From Desulfobacterium sp. (GTDB lineage: Bacteria > Desulfobacterota > Desulfobacteria > Desulfobacterales > Desulfobacteraceae): DNA of 64,000 nt. The DNA is taken from positions 39,461-103,460 of the forward strand of contig JAEINR010000010.1 of the NCBI GenBank assembly GCA_016342325.1. The letters are read 5' to 3'. This document shows positions 1-8,294 of the stretch, in pieces. Made by a program: the position numbers and the translations under genes. Numbering within the stretch: the stretch's first letter is position 1; the number at the start of each line of letters is the position of its first letter. A model generated the notes under the pieces. It saw nothing but the letters and a program-made list of their open reading frames with translations, was not told the DNA's origin and did no database searches.

Positions 1-174
1 CTTGCCCAAAAGGGATATGATCCCAAGTTCGGTGCCCGTCCCTTGGACCGGGTTATCCAGACTGAAATCAAGGACAAACTCACCGACCAGATCCTGTTCG
101 GTGAACTTGAAAAGGGTGGCAAAGCGGTTCTTGGCCTTAAAAAGGATGCCATAACCTTTAGTTTTAAGCAGTGA
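1..174 (+). CDS. clpA: ClpA, ATP-dependent Clp protease ATP-binding subunit (C-terminal end only)
   Basis: Only the last 57 residues are in the window. They contain the FGARPLDRVIQ segment typical of the small C-terminal subdomain of the second AAA+ module of ClpA-type unfoldases, then a short tail and a TGA stop. ClpA feeds substrates, including N-end-rule proteins, to the ClpP peptidase in the cytoplasm. The next gene, aat, begins at the base after this stop. That supports the ClpA call, because Aat makes N-end-rule substrates and clpA-aat neighbours are common in proteobacteria. Another Hsp100 family member cannot be ruled out from the tail alone. Confidence 0.75.
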   Translation, partial: LAQKGYDPKFGARPLDRVIQTEIKDKLTDQILFGELEKGGKAVLGLKKDAITFSFKQ

Positions 175-870
175 ATGCCAGTTTTCAGGCTCTCTGAACG
201 ACTGGAATTCCCCCGCCCCGGATTCGCACGATTTGACGGTCTCCTCTGTATCGGAGGAGACCTATCAATGGATCGCCTGCTCCTTGCCTACCGAAACGGT
301 ATCTTTCCCTGGTACTCGAAAAACGAACCCTTGCTGTGGTGGTCTCCGGACCCGAGGCTAGTCATCTATCCCGGCACGCTTAATGTTTCCAGGAGCCTTC
401 GAAAAAAGATCCGAAACAATGCATTTACCGTCACCATGGACCAGGCCTTTGACCAGGTGATTCACAACTGTGCTGGCTTACGCACCGACCAGGGAGAAGA
501 CACCTGGCTGCTGGAGGAGATGATCCACGCCTATATTGAACTACATAAAAACGGGTATGCCCACTCGGTGGAGGTGTGGAAGGACGGAGAACTTGCCGGC
601 GGGCTCTACGGACTGTCCCTTGGCGGTTGTTTTTTCGGCGAATCCATGTTTACAAAAATCAGCGATGCCTCCAAGACCGCCCTGGCTGCCCTGCACCACC
701 ACCTGGTTGCGCTCGACTTCGACCTCATCGACTGCCAGGTGACAAGTGACCACCTCCTCTCCATGGGAGCCGTGGAGATCCCACGGGATCATTTCCTGAC
801 CATCATTCACCGTTCCCTTGAACGGGACGATATAAAGGGACCGTGGTGCTTCAAAGGATTCACCCCCTAA
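175..870 (+). CDS. aat: Leucyl/phenylalanyl-tRNA--protein transferase
   Basis: Aat transfers Leu or Phe from aminoacyl-tRNA to the N-terminal Lys or Arg of a protein, creating a degron for ClpS/ClpAP. The 231 residues match the usual family length. Visible hallmarks are GGDLSMDRLLLAYRNGIFPWY near residues 27-47, WWSPDPR near 55, and GGLYGLSLGGCFFGESMF in the C-terminal GNAT-fold half. The ATG follows the clpA stop with no spacer, so the two are probably co-transcribed and translationally coupled. The gene converges on the UspA gene with a 4-base overlap at the stops. Confidence 0.95.
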   Translation: MPVFRLSERLEFPRPGFARFDGLLCIGGDLSMDRLLLAYRNGIFPWYSKNEPLLWWSPDPRLVIYPGTLNVSRSLRKKIRNNAFTVTMDQAFDQVIHNCAGLRTDQGEDTWLLEEMIHAYIELHKNGYAHSVEVWKDGELAGGLYGLSLGGCFFGESMFTKISDASKTALAALHHHLVALDFDLIDCQVTSDHLLSMGAVEIPRDHFLTIIHRSLERDDIKGPWCFKGFTP

Positions 871-1400
871 CCGGTTCCGGGCAAGCGCACCACAAGGACC
901 GGTTTATCCGCCTTCCTCAGGACGCGCCGGGTAATACTTCCCATCATCACATCGGCAAGGGAGGTCTCCCCATGGCTGCCCATGACGATCATATCGCACG
1001 CCCGAAGTTCCGCCTGCTTTAGAATCTGCTTCACAGGGTTTCCCCGGTCAATAACGATCTCATCGCTGAAATCGGTTTCCCCGGAAGAGTCCCTTTTCAC
1101 ATCCTTGGTAAACTGGGTCAGCACCTCCCGGATCAAAATATTGTCCCGCCTCTTTCCGATCAGGGACGTCCGGGTCTCCTGGATATTCCTGGCCTTGATA
1201 TCTTCCCACGTATCCTTGGAAACATAGCCCAAGACGTTTCTCTCCAGCAGATCCGGCATCTCCCGGATCACATGGAGGATGGTGATTCTCGCCCCATATT
1301 GTTCAGCAAGGCTTACGGCATAGGCAAAGGCGTATCTTGCATTTTCCGATAAATCAGTGGCATACAAGATATTGGTTATGGTGACCTCCGGTAATTTCAT
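867..1400 (-). CDS. Universal stress protein (UspA family)
   Basis: A single Usp domain of 177 residues. The N-terminus ITNILYATDLSENARYAF is the usual beta1-alpha1 start, and the C-terminus carries MGSHG followed about nine residues later by GSITRRVL, the ATP-binding pattern G-x2-G-x9-G-S/T. An insert of about 45 residues sits between these halves. The gene lies 18 bases downstream of the fused TRAP permease on the same strand, so it probably belongs to the TRAP operon. Usp proteins encoded with TRAP transporters, such as TeaD with TeaABC in Halomonas, bind ATP and modulate transport. A similar role here is inferred from that arrangement. Confidence 0.9.
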   Translation of the reverse strand: MKLPEVTITNILYATDLSENARYAFAYAVSLAEQYGARITILHVIREMPDLLERNVLGYVSKDTWEDIKARNIQETRTSLIGKRRDNILIREVLTQFTKDVKRDSSGETDFSDEIVIDRGNPVKQILKQAELRACDMIVMGSHGETSLADVMMGSITRRVLRKADKPVLVVRLPGTG

Positions 1401-1418
1401 GACTCCCCCTTTTCGATT

Positions 1419-3155
1419 CTATTTTCCATTGCCGGTCCTGGCGAATACCCGTTTTAACGACCCCACCCAGATGCCGCTCATGAACCAGGAGTAGGCCCAG
1501 GTGCCGAACAGAATGTAAACAAAGGCCTTGGTAATGTCCATGGTAGATCCGTCCAAGGAGAACCCTGGCACATAGGCAAACAGCAGCGGCCCAAGATACA
1601 GGAATTTGGCGAACTTGAACGCGGTAAAGGCTGTTTTCCACATGTTGGCCTTTGCAATGGTGGCACCGGCAAAGGCGGCGATGCAGACCGGGGGCGTGAT
1701 GTTGGAATCCTGGGACAGCCAGTAGACGATCATGTGGGCGGCAAGTTCGTTCACTCCCAGATGGGTCAGTGCAGGTACCGCCACCACGGCAGTGATCAGA
1801 TAGGCCGCCGTGACCGGAACCCCCATGCCCAGCACCAGGGAGGCAACGGCGATAAGCGCAATGGTCAGGAGCAGCGACCCGCCGGCAAGTTCGATCATGA
1901 TGTCGGCAAAGGTCAGCACCAGCCCGGAAAAGGTCAGAACCCCGATGATGATGCCGATGATGCCCACGGTGGCACCGATCTTGAGGCTGTTTTGGGTCCC
2001 CTCCCGGGCCGCTTCGATAAACTTCCTGGGCCCGATCCGGGTGTCCTTTCGAAACCATGAGATCACAATGCAACTGACAAGGCCGAGGATGGCCGAGTAA
2101 GCCGGCGAGTACCCGGTGAGCATGAAGATGGTGATAACAATAAGCGGGATGGTGTAGTACCACTCCTTCTTCAGGATCTCCATGGCCGAGTGTTCCGATC
2201 TTTCACCCACAATGTTGTACTTCTTGGCTTCATAATGAACCATGACAAACACGCTGAAAAAATACATAAGGGCCGGAAAAATTGCCACCAGCATGATCCG
2301 CGAATAGGGCAACCCTGTGAGTTCGGCCATGATGAAACCGCCCGCTCCCATGATGGGGGGCATGAACATCCCGCCGATGGAGGCAGCAGGCTCGATGCCC
2401 CCTGCCACATGGGGCTTGAATCCCGCCTTTTTCATCATGGGAATGGTGAACATTCCCGTTGAAACGGTATTGGCAATTGCGCTGCCTGAGATGGAACCCA
2501 TGAGCCCGGATGCGATGACGGATACCTTGGCAGGCCCGCCGATCTTATGGCCCACCGCAGCCAGGGGAAAATCGATGAAGAACTTCTGGGCCCCGCATTT
2601 TTCAAGGAAGGCGCCAAAGAGAACAAAGAGGATCACGTAGGTGGCAAGCACGTTGGCCATGATGCCGAACACCCCGTCGCTCTTGTAGAAGATGCTGATG
2701 CACAGTTCGGAAAACGGTGCCCCGGCATGGGAAACGAGATCCGGGGCCATGTAACCGAACACCCCGTAAGTAAGCATGACCACCCCGATGACGACAAAGA
2801 TGTTTCCCACCACCCTTCTCGCAAGCTCGATGCCCAGGAGAACGCCGACAATGGCGATCACCATGTCAAGTTGCGTCTCGGCACCGGTACGGTAGTTGAT
2901 GGTCTCAAAATTAAAGATCCAGTAGCCGATGGAGCCCACCGAGAGCACCATGAGACAATAGTCCACCCCCCGCATGAACCGGGATTTGGAACGATAGAGC
3001 AGAAACACGAGCAAATAGGTGATGATGACGTAGACCCCCCGGTGGTACTGGGTTGCCATGGGCTGAATCACTGCAGCATAGGAGTAAAAAAGAACAAGAA
3101 TCACCGAACATGCATCAAAGAGTATCTGTTCGAACCTGTTTAATTTTTCATACAC
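1419..3155 (-). CDS. TRAP transporter fused permease (4TM/12TM, TAXI type)
   Basis: An inner-membrane secondary transporter in which the small DctQ-like and large DctM-like subunits are one chain of about 578 residues. The small-subunit part lies at the N-terminus. The large part has the glycine-rich helices of the family, such as GSISGSAIANT, GGMFMPPIMGAGGF and a C-terminal GMGVPVTAAY segment. The open frame extends upstream to 3242, but residues there lack conservation, so I chose the GTG codon before YEKLNRFEQ; the true start is uncertain. The TAXI receptor is upstream and UspA downstream. Fused permeases normally work with TAXI receptors, importing carboxylates or amino acids with ion co-transport. 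The substrate is not readable from sequence. Confidence 0.9.
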   Translation of the reverse strand: MYEKLNRFEQILFDACSVILVLFYSYAAVIQPMATQYHRGVYVIITYLLVFLLYRSKSRFMRGVDYCLMVLSVGSIGYWIFNFETINYRTGAETQLDMVIAIVGVLLGIELARRVVGNIFVVIGVVMLTYGVFGYMAPDLVSHAGAPFSELCISIFYKSDGVFGIMANVLATYVILFVLFGAFLEKCGAQKFFIDFPLAAVGHKIGGPAKVSVIASGLMGSISGSAIANTVSTGMFTIPMMKKAGFKPHVAGGIEPAASIGGMFMPPIMGAGGFIMAELTGLPYSRIMLVAIFPALMYFFSVFVMVHYEAKKYNIVGERSEHSAMEILKKEWYYTIPLIVITIFMLTGYSPAYSAILGLVSCIVISWFRKDTRIGPRKFIEAAREGTQNSLKIGATVGIIGIIIGVLTFSGLVLTFADIMIELAGGSLLLTIALIAVASLVLGMGVPVTAAYLITAVVAVPALTHLGVNELAAHMIVYWLSQDSNITPPVCIAAFAGATIAKANMWKTAFTAFKFAKFLYLGPLLFAYVPGFSLDGSTMDITKAFVYILFGTWAYSWFMSGIWVGSLKRVFARTGNGK

Positions 3156-3326
3156 GGTTGACCTGCCTATATTGGTTTGAGACTGTTGATACCAAATAAC
3201 CGGCATGGCCGGGGCATGGTATGGTATTTGCGCTTCGGCCACAACAAAAAATGGGTCGAAGACGCGGAACCAACTTCACTGAATAGATCGCTTTGACCGG
3301 CGTTTCATATAAATTCTTCAGCCCAG

Positions 3327-3358
3327 TGCAGGGTGGAATCCGTCCACCCCACCCTGCA
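3327..3358 (-). terminator. Hairpin in the TAXI-permease intergenic gap (second in the direction of transcription)
   Basis: A perfect 10-bp stem (TGCAGGGTGG with CCACCCTGCA) around a 12-base loop, without a T tract. It lies between the receptor and permease genes and may act as an mRNA processing or stabilising element that sets receptor excess over permease. Confidence 0.5.
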
Positions 3359-3431
3359 TGGTTCGTCAGCAACAATTGTTAAAACCCGGGTGGGTTGAAA
3401 ACCACCCGGAATGGTTCGTCAGAGACAATTG
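3357..3431. repeat. Pair of near-identical 22-base direct repeats beside hairpins
   Basis: Two copies of a unit reading roughly ATGGTTCGTCAG-NN-ACAATTG lie 53 bases apart (3357-3378 and 3410-3431). Each adjoins one of the two hairpins, so a hairpin-plus-tail module appears to be duplicated. Confidence 0.6.
3386..3409 (-). terminator. Hairpin/attenuator after the TAXI receptor gene
   Basis: An 8-bp perfect GC-rich stem (CCGGGTGG with CCACCCGG) is followed on the minus strand by a short TTTT run. It stands about 30 bases after the receptor stop codon, where partial termination would give more receptor than permease transcript, a common arrangement for binding-protein operons. Confidence 0.55.
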
Positions 3432-3439
3432 CAAAAAGC

Positions 3440-4414
3440 CTATTTCAGCACGCCCTTCTCCTTCCAGAACCGTTCTGCGCCGGGATGGAAAGGGGTCACG
3501 ATGCCATTGGCGCCGGTTGAAACAGCCATCTCCTTAAAGGTCTTTTTCTGTCCGCGCATGTGGGCAAGCCCCTCGTCGGAGTAAATAAGGGAGAGCATTT
3601 TATAGACAACGTCGGCGGAAACCTTTGCATTGGCAACCCAGAGAGCGGAGTCCTGGAACGAGGGCGTCTTCTGGGTGACCCCCTTGTAGGTGTTTGCGGG
3701 AATGGCAAGTTTCGTAAAGTAGGGATATTGTTTGTAAAACCCACCATCCACAGCGTCTTGATCCAGGTTCACAAGTTCAATGTCGTTGGTCTGGGCGGCC
3801 ATGATGACAGCGCCGCTGGGAAAGGCGGTAAAAAGCCAGAAGGCGTCCAGCTGATTGTTACCAAAGGCCTGGGCCGCATCATTGTAACCCATGGCATTTC
3901 TCTCGATCTTGTCCCACACTCCCATGTGGCTGAAAAAAAGCTCACAATTGGCAAAGGCGCCGGACCCGGCATTGCCCACGCCTACTTTCTTGCCCGCAAG
4001 GTCGCCAACGCTCTTGATGCCGGACCCCTTCCGGGTTACCAACTGGGCAGGCGCACCATATAAGTAAGACACGGCCAGAACGTCCGTATAATTCCGCTCA
4101 TCATTCTTCATCTTTCCGTTACGCCCCAGCCACACATGGCCTGAGTAGACCACACTCATCTGCTGCCGGCCTGCGTTGGTTTTCCGAAGATTTTCCACAG
4201 AACCTGCAGATGACTGGGCCTGGACTTTAAACTCGGGAATCTGTTTCAGGGGTTTAAAGACCTGGATCCCGTTGGCAACGACCTGAAAGGTACCTCCGGC
4301 AGGGCCGCCGCCGAAGACGATGCGTTCTTTGGCAAAAGCCGAAGGAGAAACCAGCAGAGTGACACCTACGAACAGACCAATGGCAAGACCTAACGCATAC
4401 TGTTTACTTCCCAT
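3440..4414 (-). CDS. TAXI family TRAP transporter solute-binding protein
   Basis: A periplasmic receptor of 324 residues. The N-terminus is a standard Sec signal peptide (hydrophobic core near residues 8-24, cleavage after SAFA). The mature protein starts with FGGGPAGGTFQVVANGI, which is the TAXI signature region, and continues with a two-lobed binding-protein fold including VGDLAGKKVGVGNAGSGAF near the middle. It delivers substrate to the fused permease encoded downstream on the same strand. Characterised TAXI proteins bind glutamate or other carboxylates; the ligand here is unknown. The TAXI assignment is firm. Confidence 0.93.
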   Translation of the reverse strand: MGSKQYALGLAIGLFVGVTLLVSPSAFAKERIVFGGGPAGGTFQVVANGIQVFKPLKQIPEFKVQAQSSAGSVENLRKTNAGRQQMSVVYSGHVWLGRNGKMKNDERNYTDVLAVSYLYGAPAQLVTRKGSGIKSVGDLAGKKVGVGNAGSGAFANCELFFSHMGVWDKIERNAMGYNDAAQAFGNNQLDAFWLFTAFPSGAVIMAAQTNDIELVNLDQDAVDGGFYKQYPYFTKLAIPANTYKGVTQKTPSFQDSALWVANAKVSADVVYKMLSLIYSDEGLAHMRGQKKTFKEMAVSTGANGIVTPFHPGAERFWKEKGVLK

Positions 4415-4637
4415 GAAAACCTCCTGTTTGTTGTCTTTGTTAAGATGAACGTGGACGGAGCCAGGGGTGTTTTATGACAAAGAATGCGCCAAAGAACACC
4501 TGCCCCAATAAAGAACAGTAGCAGCAAAAGATAATCGGGTCAATTGGGGGATTTCTGATTATGGTGTAGGGATTTTTCTTACAGGGCCGAAAGGGGAAAA
4601 GCGGTGTACAGGAAGGAGGGTGGATCAAAGGCGCATC

Positions 4638-4681
4638 AAAGCCCCTGGAAAAGCCCTTTGCCGGCGTCTTCCAGGGGCTTT
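4638..4681 (-). terminator. Rho-independent-like terminator after ferredoxin
   Basis: A perfect 13-bp inverted repeat (AAAGCCCCTGGAA with its complement) around an 18-base loop, 28 bases past the ferredoxin stop. The A/T ends of the stem supply short T runs in both directions. Confidence 0.75.
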
Positions 4682-4708
4682 GAATAAAGCCTTGCTATAA
4701 AAAAGGAT

Positions 4709-4897
4709 TTAGTCCTCTTCTACGACGATTGCTCCTTCTTCACAAACTTCAACACAGCTTTCACAGCCCATGCACTCCTCGCCGTTGGCGACGATGGATT
4801 TCTCGTTCTCCATCTCAAATACCTCTACAGGGCATACATCAACACACTCTTCACAACCAACGCACTTTGCTTCATCAACAATCGGATTAAAAGCCAT
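4709..4897 (-). CDS. Ferredoxin, 2[4Fe-4S] bacterial type
   Basis: A small soluble electron carrier of 62 residues with two cluster motifs, CVGCEECVDVCP near residues 12-23 and CMGCESCVEVCEEG in the second half. The usual proline after the last cysteine of the second motif is replaced by Glu. The chain is very acidic, as is normal for clostridial and sulfate-reducer ferredoxins that serve low-potential oxidoreductases. A GGAGG ribosome site lies upstream of the ATG. The gene is monocistronic, with its own promoter and a strong terminator. The partner enzyme cannot be inferred from the neighbours. Confidence 0.95.
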   Translation of the reverse strand: MAFNPIVDEAKCVGCEECVDVCPVEVFEMENEKSIVANGEECMGCESCVEVCEEGAIVVEED

Positions 4898-4916
4898 TTT
4901 TTTTTAAAGCCTCCAT

Positions 4917-4946
4917 AAAAATTTAACGTAAAAAATTTAACGTAAA
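4917..4946. repeat. Tandem duplication in the ferredoxin leader
   Basis: The sequence AAATTTAACGTAA occurs twice with a 14-base period just upstream of the ferredoxin ribosome-binding site, in the 5' untranslated region implied by the promoter call. It could be a regulator site or a replication-slippage duplication. Confidence 0.5.
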
Positions 4947-4978
4947 GTCCATTATAAATAACACTAATAAGAGCGCCT

Positions 4979-5006
4979 ATTATAACAGGTAACCCATCAA
5001 ATCAAG
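4979..5006 (-). promoter_or_regulatory. Probable sigma-70 promoter of ferredoxin
   Basis: On the minus strand a perfect TATAAT (-10) is preceded after 16 bases by CTTGAT, a fair -35 element. It overlaps the last codon of the upstream 338-residue gene and would start transcription about 75 bases before the ferredoxin ATG. Confidence 0.55.
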
Positions 5007-6018
5007 TATTTTTATTTCTAACACTCACCAAGCATACGGGAATTTCCCTGTTTGAGCCCCGGATCAGTGCGTTTTTTCTGGCCTCCCCATGGGTCGGACA
5101 GAATATATTGCTCACATGATCACCCGAAAAAAGATAGAGCTGAATATCAGCCAGCAGCCCACAGCCATCATCGGCTTCCATCAAGTCATTCTTTTCCGGA
5201 GTGTTGCCGGAGATGGCGTTTTCCATGAGTTTTATCAACCGTCCCTGCCACCCGGCGCTGCGATCACAACACCCTTCATGCACTTTAAAATTCTCAATGT
5301 CAAGAACCTTTATCGACTTTTTTGCCTTTGAGTGAAAATAGTCCATTACGGCCTGACTGGTGGTAACAGGTACAAGAGGTTCCCATTCCCTGAGAACATC
5401 ATTTTTTGAATGAAAAAACCGAGCCCAGGCAAGGATTCGCTGTTCAGTCATGACCCTGCCCTGATCCTGATCCTGGATGGCGGAATCACCCCCCTGTTCC
5501 AGCAACGACGCCCCCTCCTTCAGAACGGAGAAGAGAGCCGCTTCATCCCTGGCAATGGCGCCAAGCCTTATGTTGACATCCTCCGTGTCCGCATCAGACT
5601 CCTGGGCGGTCCGCAGAAAAACAAGGGCGTTGAGAAACGCCTCCCCAGAATCCCCAGGGTCTACGGTTGCCCGGGCTTCGGAACGATCCACCCCGGCCCC
5701 TTTTTCAATCCTCGATTTCAGTGTTGCCACCCCGGTGTCACTGGTAAAATAAGGGGTCTCCCGAACCCGGGCTTTCAATTGGCCGGGCCGGCCCTGGTTC
5801 ACCCCGGCCCACTGCTTGTAATCCGCCACCGTTGCAAGGGTCGGCATGAGCTCATCCGGTGTTGGCAAAACAACGTCAATATCCGGGTTGCGGGCCTCAA
5901 CTTCCTTTGGCGAACTCACGCTCAAGTGGCAAAAACGGTTAAAACAGGTGAGCAGCGCCCTGGCATCCTGTTGTCGTACATGGGTAAACGGAAAAAACAG
6001 AGGTTTCATTTGTCTCAC
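5002..6018 (-). CDS. Hypothetical protein coupled to the CysK-CysRS fusion
   Basis: A protein of 338 residues that I do not recognise. It has no signal peptide or membrane segment and looks cytosolic and mainly helical. Features include a YFTSDTG segment near residue 90 and scattered cysteines in the C-terminal third (a GCC pair and a later FCPTHGEA). A CxxH-like metal site is possible but not established. The start is a GTG whose GTGA overlaps the stop of the upstream cysK-cysS fusion, or an ATG three codons later. Translational coupling suggests it works with, or is regulated with, the cysteine-related fusion and thymidylate kinase. Confidence 0.7.
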   Translation of the reverse strand: MRQMKPLFFPFTHVRQQDARALLTCFNRFCHLSVSSPKEVEARNPDIDVVLPTPDELMPTLATVADYKQWAGVNQGRPGQLKARVRETPYFTSDTGVATLKSRIEKGAGVDRSEARATVDPGDSGEAFLNALVFLRTAQESDADTEDVNIRLGAIARDEAALFSVLKEGASLLEQGGDSAIQDQDQGRVMTEQRILAWARFFHSKNDVLREWEPLVPVTTSQAVMDYFHSKAKKSIKVLDIENFKVHEGCCDRSAGWQGRLIKLMENAISGNTPEKNDLMEADDGCGLLADIQLYLFSGDHVSNIFCPTHGEARKNALIRGSNREIPVCLVSVRNKNT

Positions 6019-8294
6019 ACCTTTTTATCGTTAATCTCAACACCCATGGCCACAAGCTCCTCCCTGAGCCGGTCGGAAAGCGCCCACTCCCTGTTCAGCC
6101 GGGCGATTTCCCGCTGTTCCAGGAGTTTTGCGGCCTTGGCAGAAAGAACCTTACCGGGATAAAAGTCGAATATTTTAAGTACGCTGTCCATCTCCTTAAA
6201 AAGATCGATAACCGCCCGGGCGCCAGCAGGATCGATCCCCTGGGTATCCATGAGCCGGTTCAACTCCTTCACCCCTTTGAACAACACCGCCATCACCCCC
6301 GGAATTTTCAGATCATCATCCATGGAAGTTAAAAAGCCTTGCTTGATGTCATAGAGCAGTTGGTCAAGCTCCTCGTACCGCTCTCCTGACACCACACCGG
6401 CAAGGGCCCCAAGACACCGGTCTAGTTTAAACAGGGAGCGCCTTGCGTCGGCAAGGGACTGGCTTGAGAGGGTTAGGGGCTTGCGGTAATGACAGGAGAG
6501 AAGCCAAAATCGGACCAGCCGGGGCTCCCATCCAAGGTTTTCCAGGAGGTCAAGATCAATATCCGAAAGCGCATCCGCCCCAAGGCTGCCGTCGTAGTTC
6601 ACTGTGTCACAGTGCATCCACACCCTGGCAAGGGGCTCTCCCGCGATTGCCCGGCACATGGCGTTCTCGTTCTCATGGTGGGGAAACAACAACTCCCTTG
6701 AGCCGGTGTGGATGTCAAATCCCTCGCCATGGAAATTCATGGCCATGGCCGCACACTGGAGATGGAGGGAGGGGCGGACGTTTCCCCACTTGGTTTTCAC
6801 ACACACACCCCGTTTAAGCTCGGAGAGGCCCACCCGTTTCAACAGGGTGAAATCCTTGGGGTTCTCCTTTTCATAGTCGTCCAGATCCACGGTGGCACCC
6901 ACCCGGATCTTGTCCAGGTCCACCCCGGAAAGGGATCCATACCCAGGAAGGCTCGAGATGTCAAAATAGAGGGACCTGAGTTTCTCATAGGCATATCCGT
7001 TCTCACTGAGCTTTTCGGCAAGGGCCACCATCTCGTCCACATGGTCCGAAACAAGGGGATAGGACTGGGCGGTCCTGACACCAAGGGAATCAAGATCCCG
7101 TTTGAACGCTTCCACAAAGGGCCGGGTAAATTCGGCAACGGAAATCCCCTCCTGCTCAGACCCCTGGATGGTTTTGTCATCAAGATCCGTGATGTTGACC
7201 ACATGGTTGACCGAAAGCCGTCGATACTCAAGGTAGCGCACAAGAAGGTCGGTGGCGACAAAGCGCCTGAACCGTGAAGGGTCCATGCGCTTGTGAACCG
7301 TGGGTCCACAGGTGTAGACGGAGACCTTGCCCTGGGTTTTGGGTTCAAACCGCTCCTGGCTTCGGGTCAGGGTGTTGTAGAGATCCAGGCTGATATTATC
7401 CTTGATCGTGAACAGGGAGGTGGAAAGATACCGCTCACCGCTGTCAGGGAAGATGGCCACCACCGTACCGGTCTTGATCTTCTTTGCCTCTTCAATGGCA
7501 ACGGCCATGGCAGCGCCGCTGCTCATCCCCACAAAGAGACCCTCACTTCTGGCAAGGTTCCTGGCCGCTTCAAAGGCGGTTTCATCGTCGATGTTCACCT
7601 TTTCATCCAGCCGCTTCTTATCAAAGAGGTCCGGGATATAGGATTCCTTCATGTTCTTGAGTCCCTGGATACCATGGCCCAGATAGGGTTCGGCACAAAT
7701 GATCCGGATATCGGGATTGAGTTCCTTGAGTTTCCGGGATAGCCCCATGAGGGTACCGCTGGTGCCAAGGGTTGCCACCACGCTGGTCACCTTGCCCTGG
7801 GTCTGCTCCCAGATCTCCGGGGCTGTGGTCCTGTAGTGGGCCATCCAGTTGGCATCGTTGTTGTACTGATCTGTCATAAAGTAGCGGTCGGGATTTTCCC
7901 GGGCCAGGCGATAGACCTCTTCGATGGCGCCGTCTGATCCCAGGTGACCCGGGGTGAGCCGGATCTCGGCCCCCCGGGCGCTGAGGATGCTCTTTCTCTC
8001 TTCGCTGGCCGATTCGGACATGGCGAGAAGGAGGCTGTATCCTTTTTCCGAACAGATCATGGCAAGGCCAATGCCCGTGTTTCCGCTGGTGGCTTCAATC
8101 ACGGTCTTGCCCGGCACAAGCTCCCCGCTTTTCTCCCCCTGCTCGATCATGGAGAGGGCCGCCCTGTCCTTAATCGACCCCCCGGGATTCATATACTCAA
8201 GCTTGGCAAAGATCCTGACCCCGGGCACCGGATTCATCCGTTTTATCTCTACCAGGGGGGTGTTTCCGATGAAGTCGAGAATTGAATGGCTCAT
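6015..8294 (-). CDS. Cysteine synthase fused to a degenerate cysteinyl-tRNA synthetase-like domain
   Basis: A 759-residue fusion. Residues 1 to about 300 are an O-acetylserine sulfhydrylase of fold type II: the PLP lysine is K42 in GGSIKDRAA, followed by TSGNTGIG, GTSGTLMG and FPDSGERYLS. Residues from about 305 to the end align with CysRS. The zinc ligands are present: C329 in YTCGPTV, a cysteine in HLQCAAMA, and the HHENE motif at 539-543. The HIGH-type ATP motif that should follow TCGPTV is replaced by HKRMDPSRF, and the KMSKS loop near 565-575 by DGSLGADALS. The second half is therefore unlikely to aminoacylate tRNA. It may bind cysteine as a sensor, or make cysteine derivatives. The first ATG overlaps the tmk stop (ATGA). 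Confidence 0.85.
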   Translation of the reverse strand: MSHSILDFIGNTPLVEIKRMNPVPGVRIFAKLEYMNPGGSIKDRAALSMIEQGEKSGELVPGKTVIEATSGNTGIGLAMICSEKGYSLLLAMSESASEERKSILSARGAEIRLTPGHLGSDGAIEEVYRLARENPDRYFMTDQYNNDANWMAHYRTTAPEIWEQTQGKVTSVVATLGTSGTLMGLSRKLKELNPDIRIICAEPYLGHGIQGLKNMKESYIPDLFDKKRLDEKVNIDDETAFEAARNLARSEGLFVGMSSGAAMAVAIEEAKKIKTGTVVAIFPDSGERYLSTSLFTIKDNISLDLYNTLTRSQERFEPKTQGKVSVYTCGPTVHKRMDPSRFRRFVATDLLVRYLEYRRLSVNHVVNITDLDDKTIQGSEQEGISVAEFTRPFVEAFKRDLDSLGVRTAQSYPLVSDHVDEMVALAEKLSENGYAYEKLRSLYFDISSLPGYGSLSGVDLDKIRVGATVDLDDYEKENPKDFTLLKRVGLSELKRGVCVKTKWGNVRPSLHLQCAAMAMNFHGEGFDIHTGSRELLFPHHENENAMCRAIAGEPLARVWMHCDTVNYDGSLGADALSDIDLDLLENLGWEPRLVRFWLLSCHYRKPLTLSSQSLADARRSLFKLDRCLGALAGVVSGERYEELDQLLYDIKQGFLTSMDDDLKIPGVMAVLFKGVKELNRLMDTQGIDPAGARAVIDLFKEMDSVLKIFDFYPGKVLSAKAAKLLEQREIARLNREWALSDRLREELVAMGVEINDKKV

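Noticed and set aside
3243..3439. GGTTCGTCAG repeats considered as tRNA T-loops or CRISPR repeats.
   Set aside because: Only two copies, no cloverleaf and no regular unique spacers; better described as a duplicated hairpin module.
4440..4628. Open frame of 62 codons between the TAXI receptor and ferredoxin genes.
   Set aside because: Proline/cysteine-rich composition with no ribosome site; it overlaps the leader of the TAXI gene and looks like non-coding sequence.
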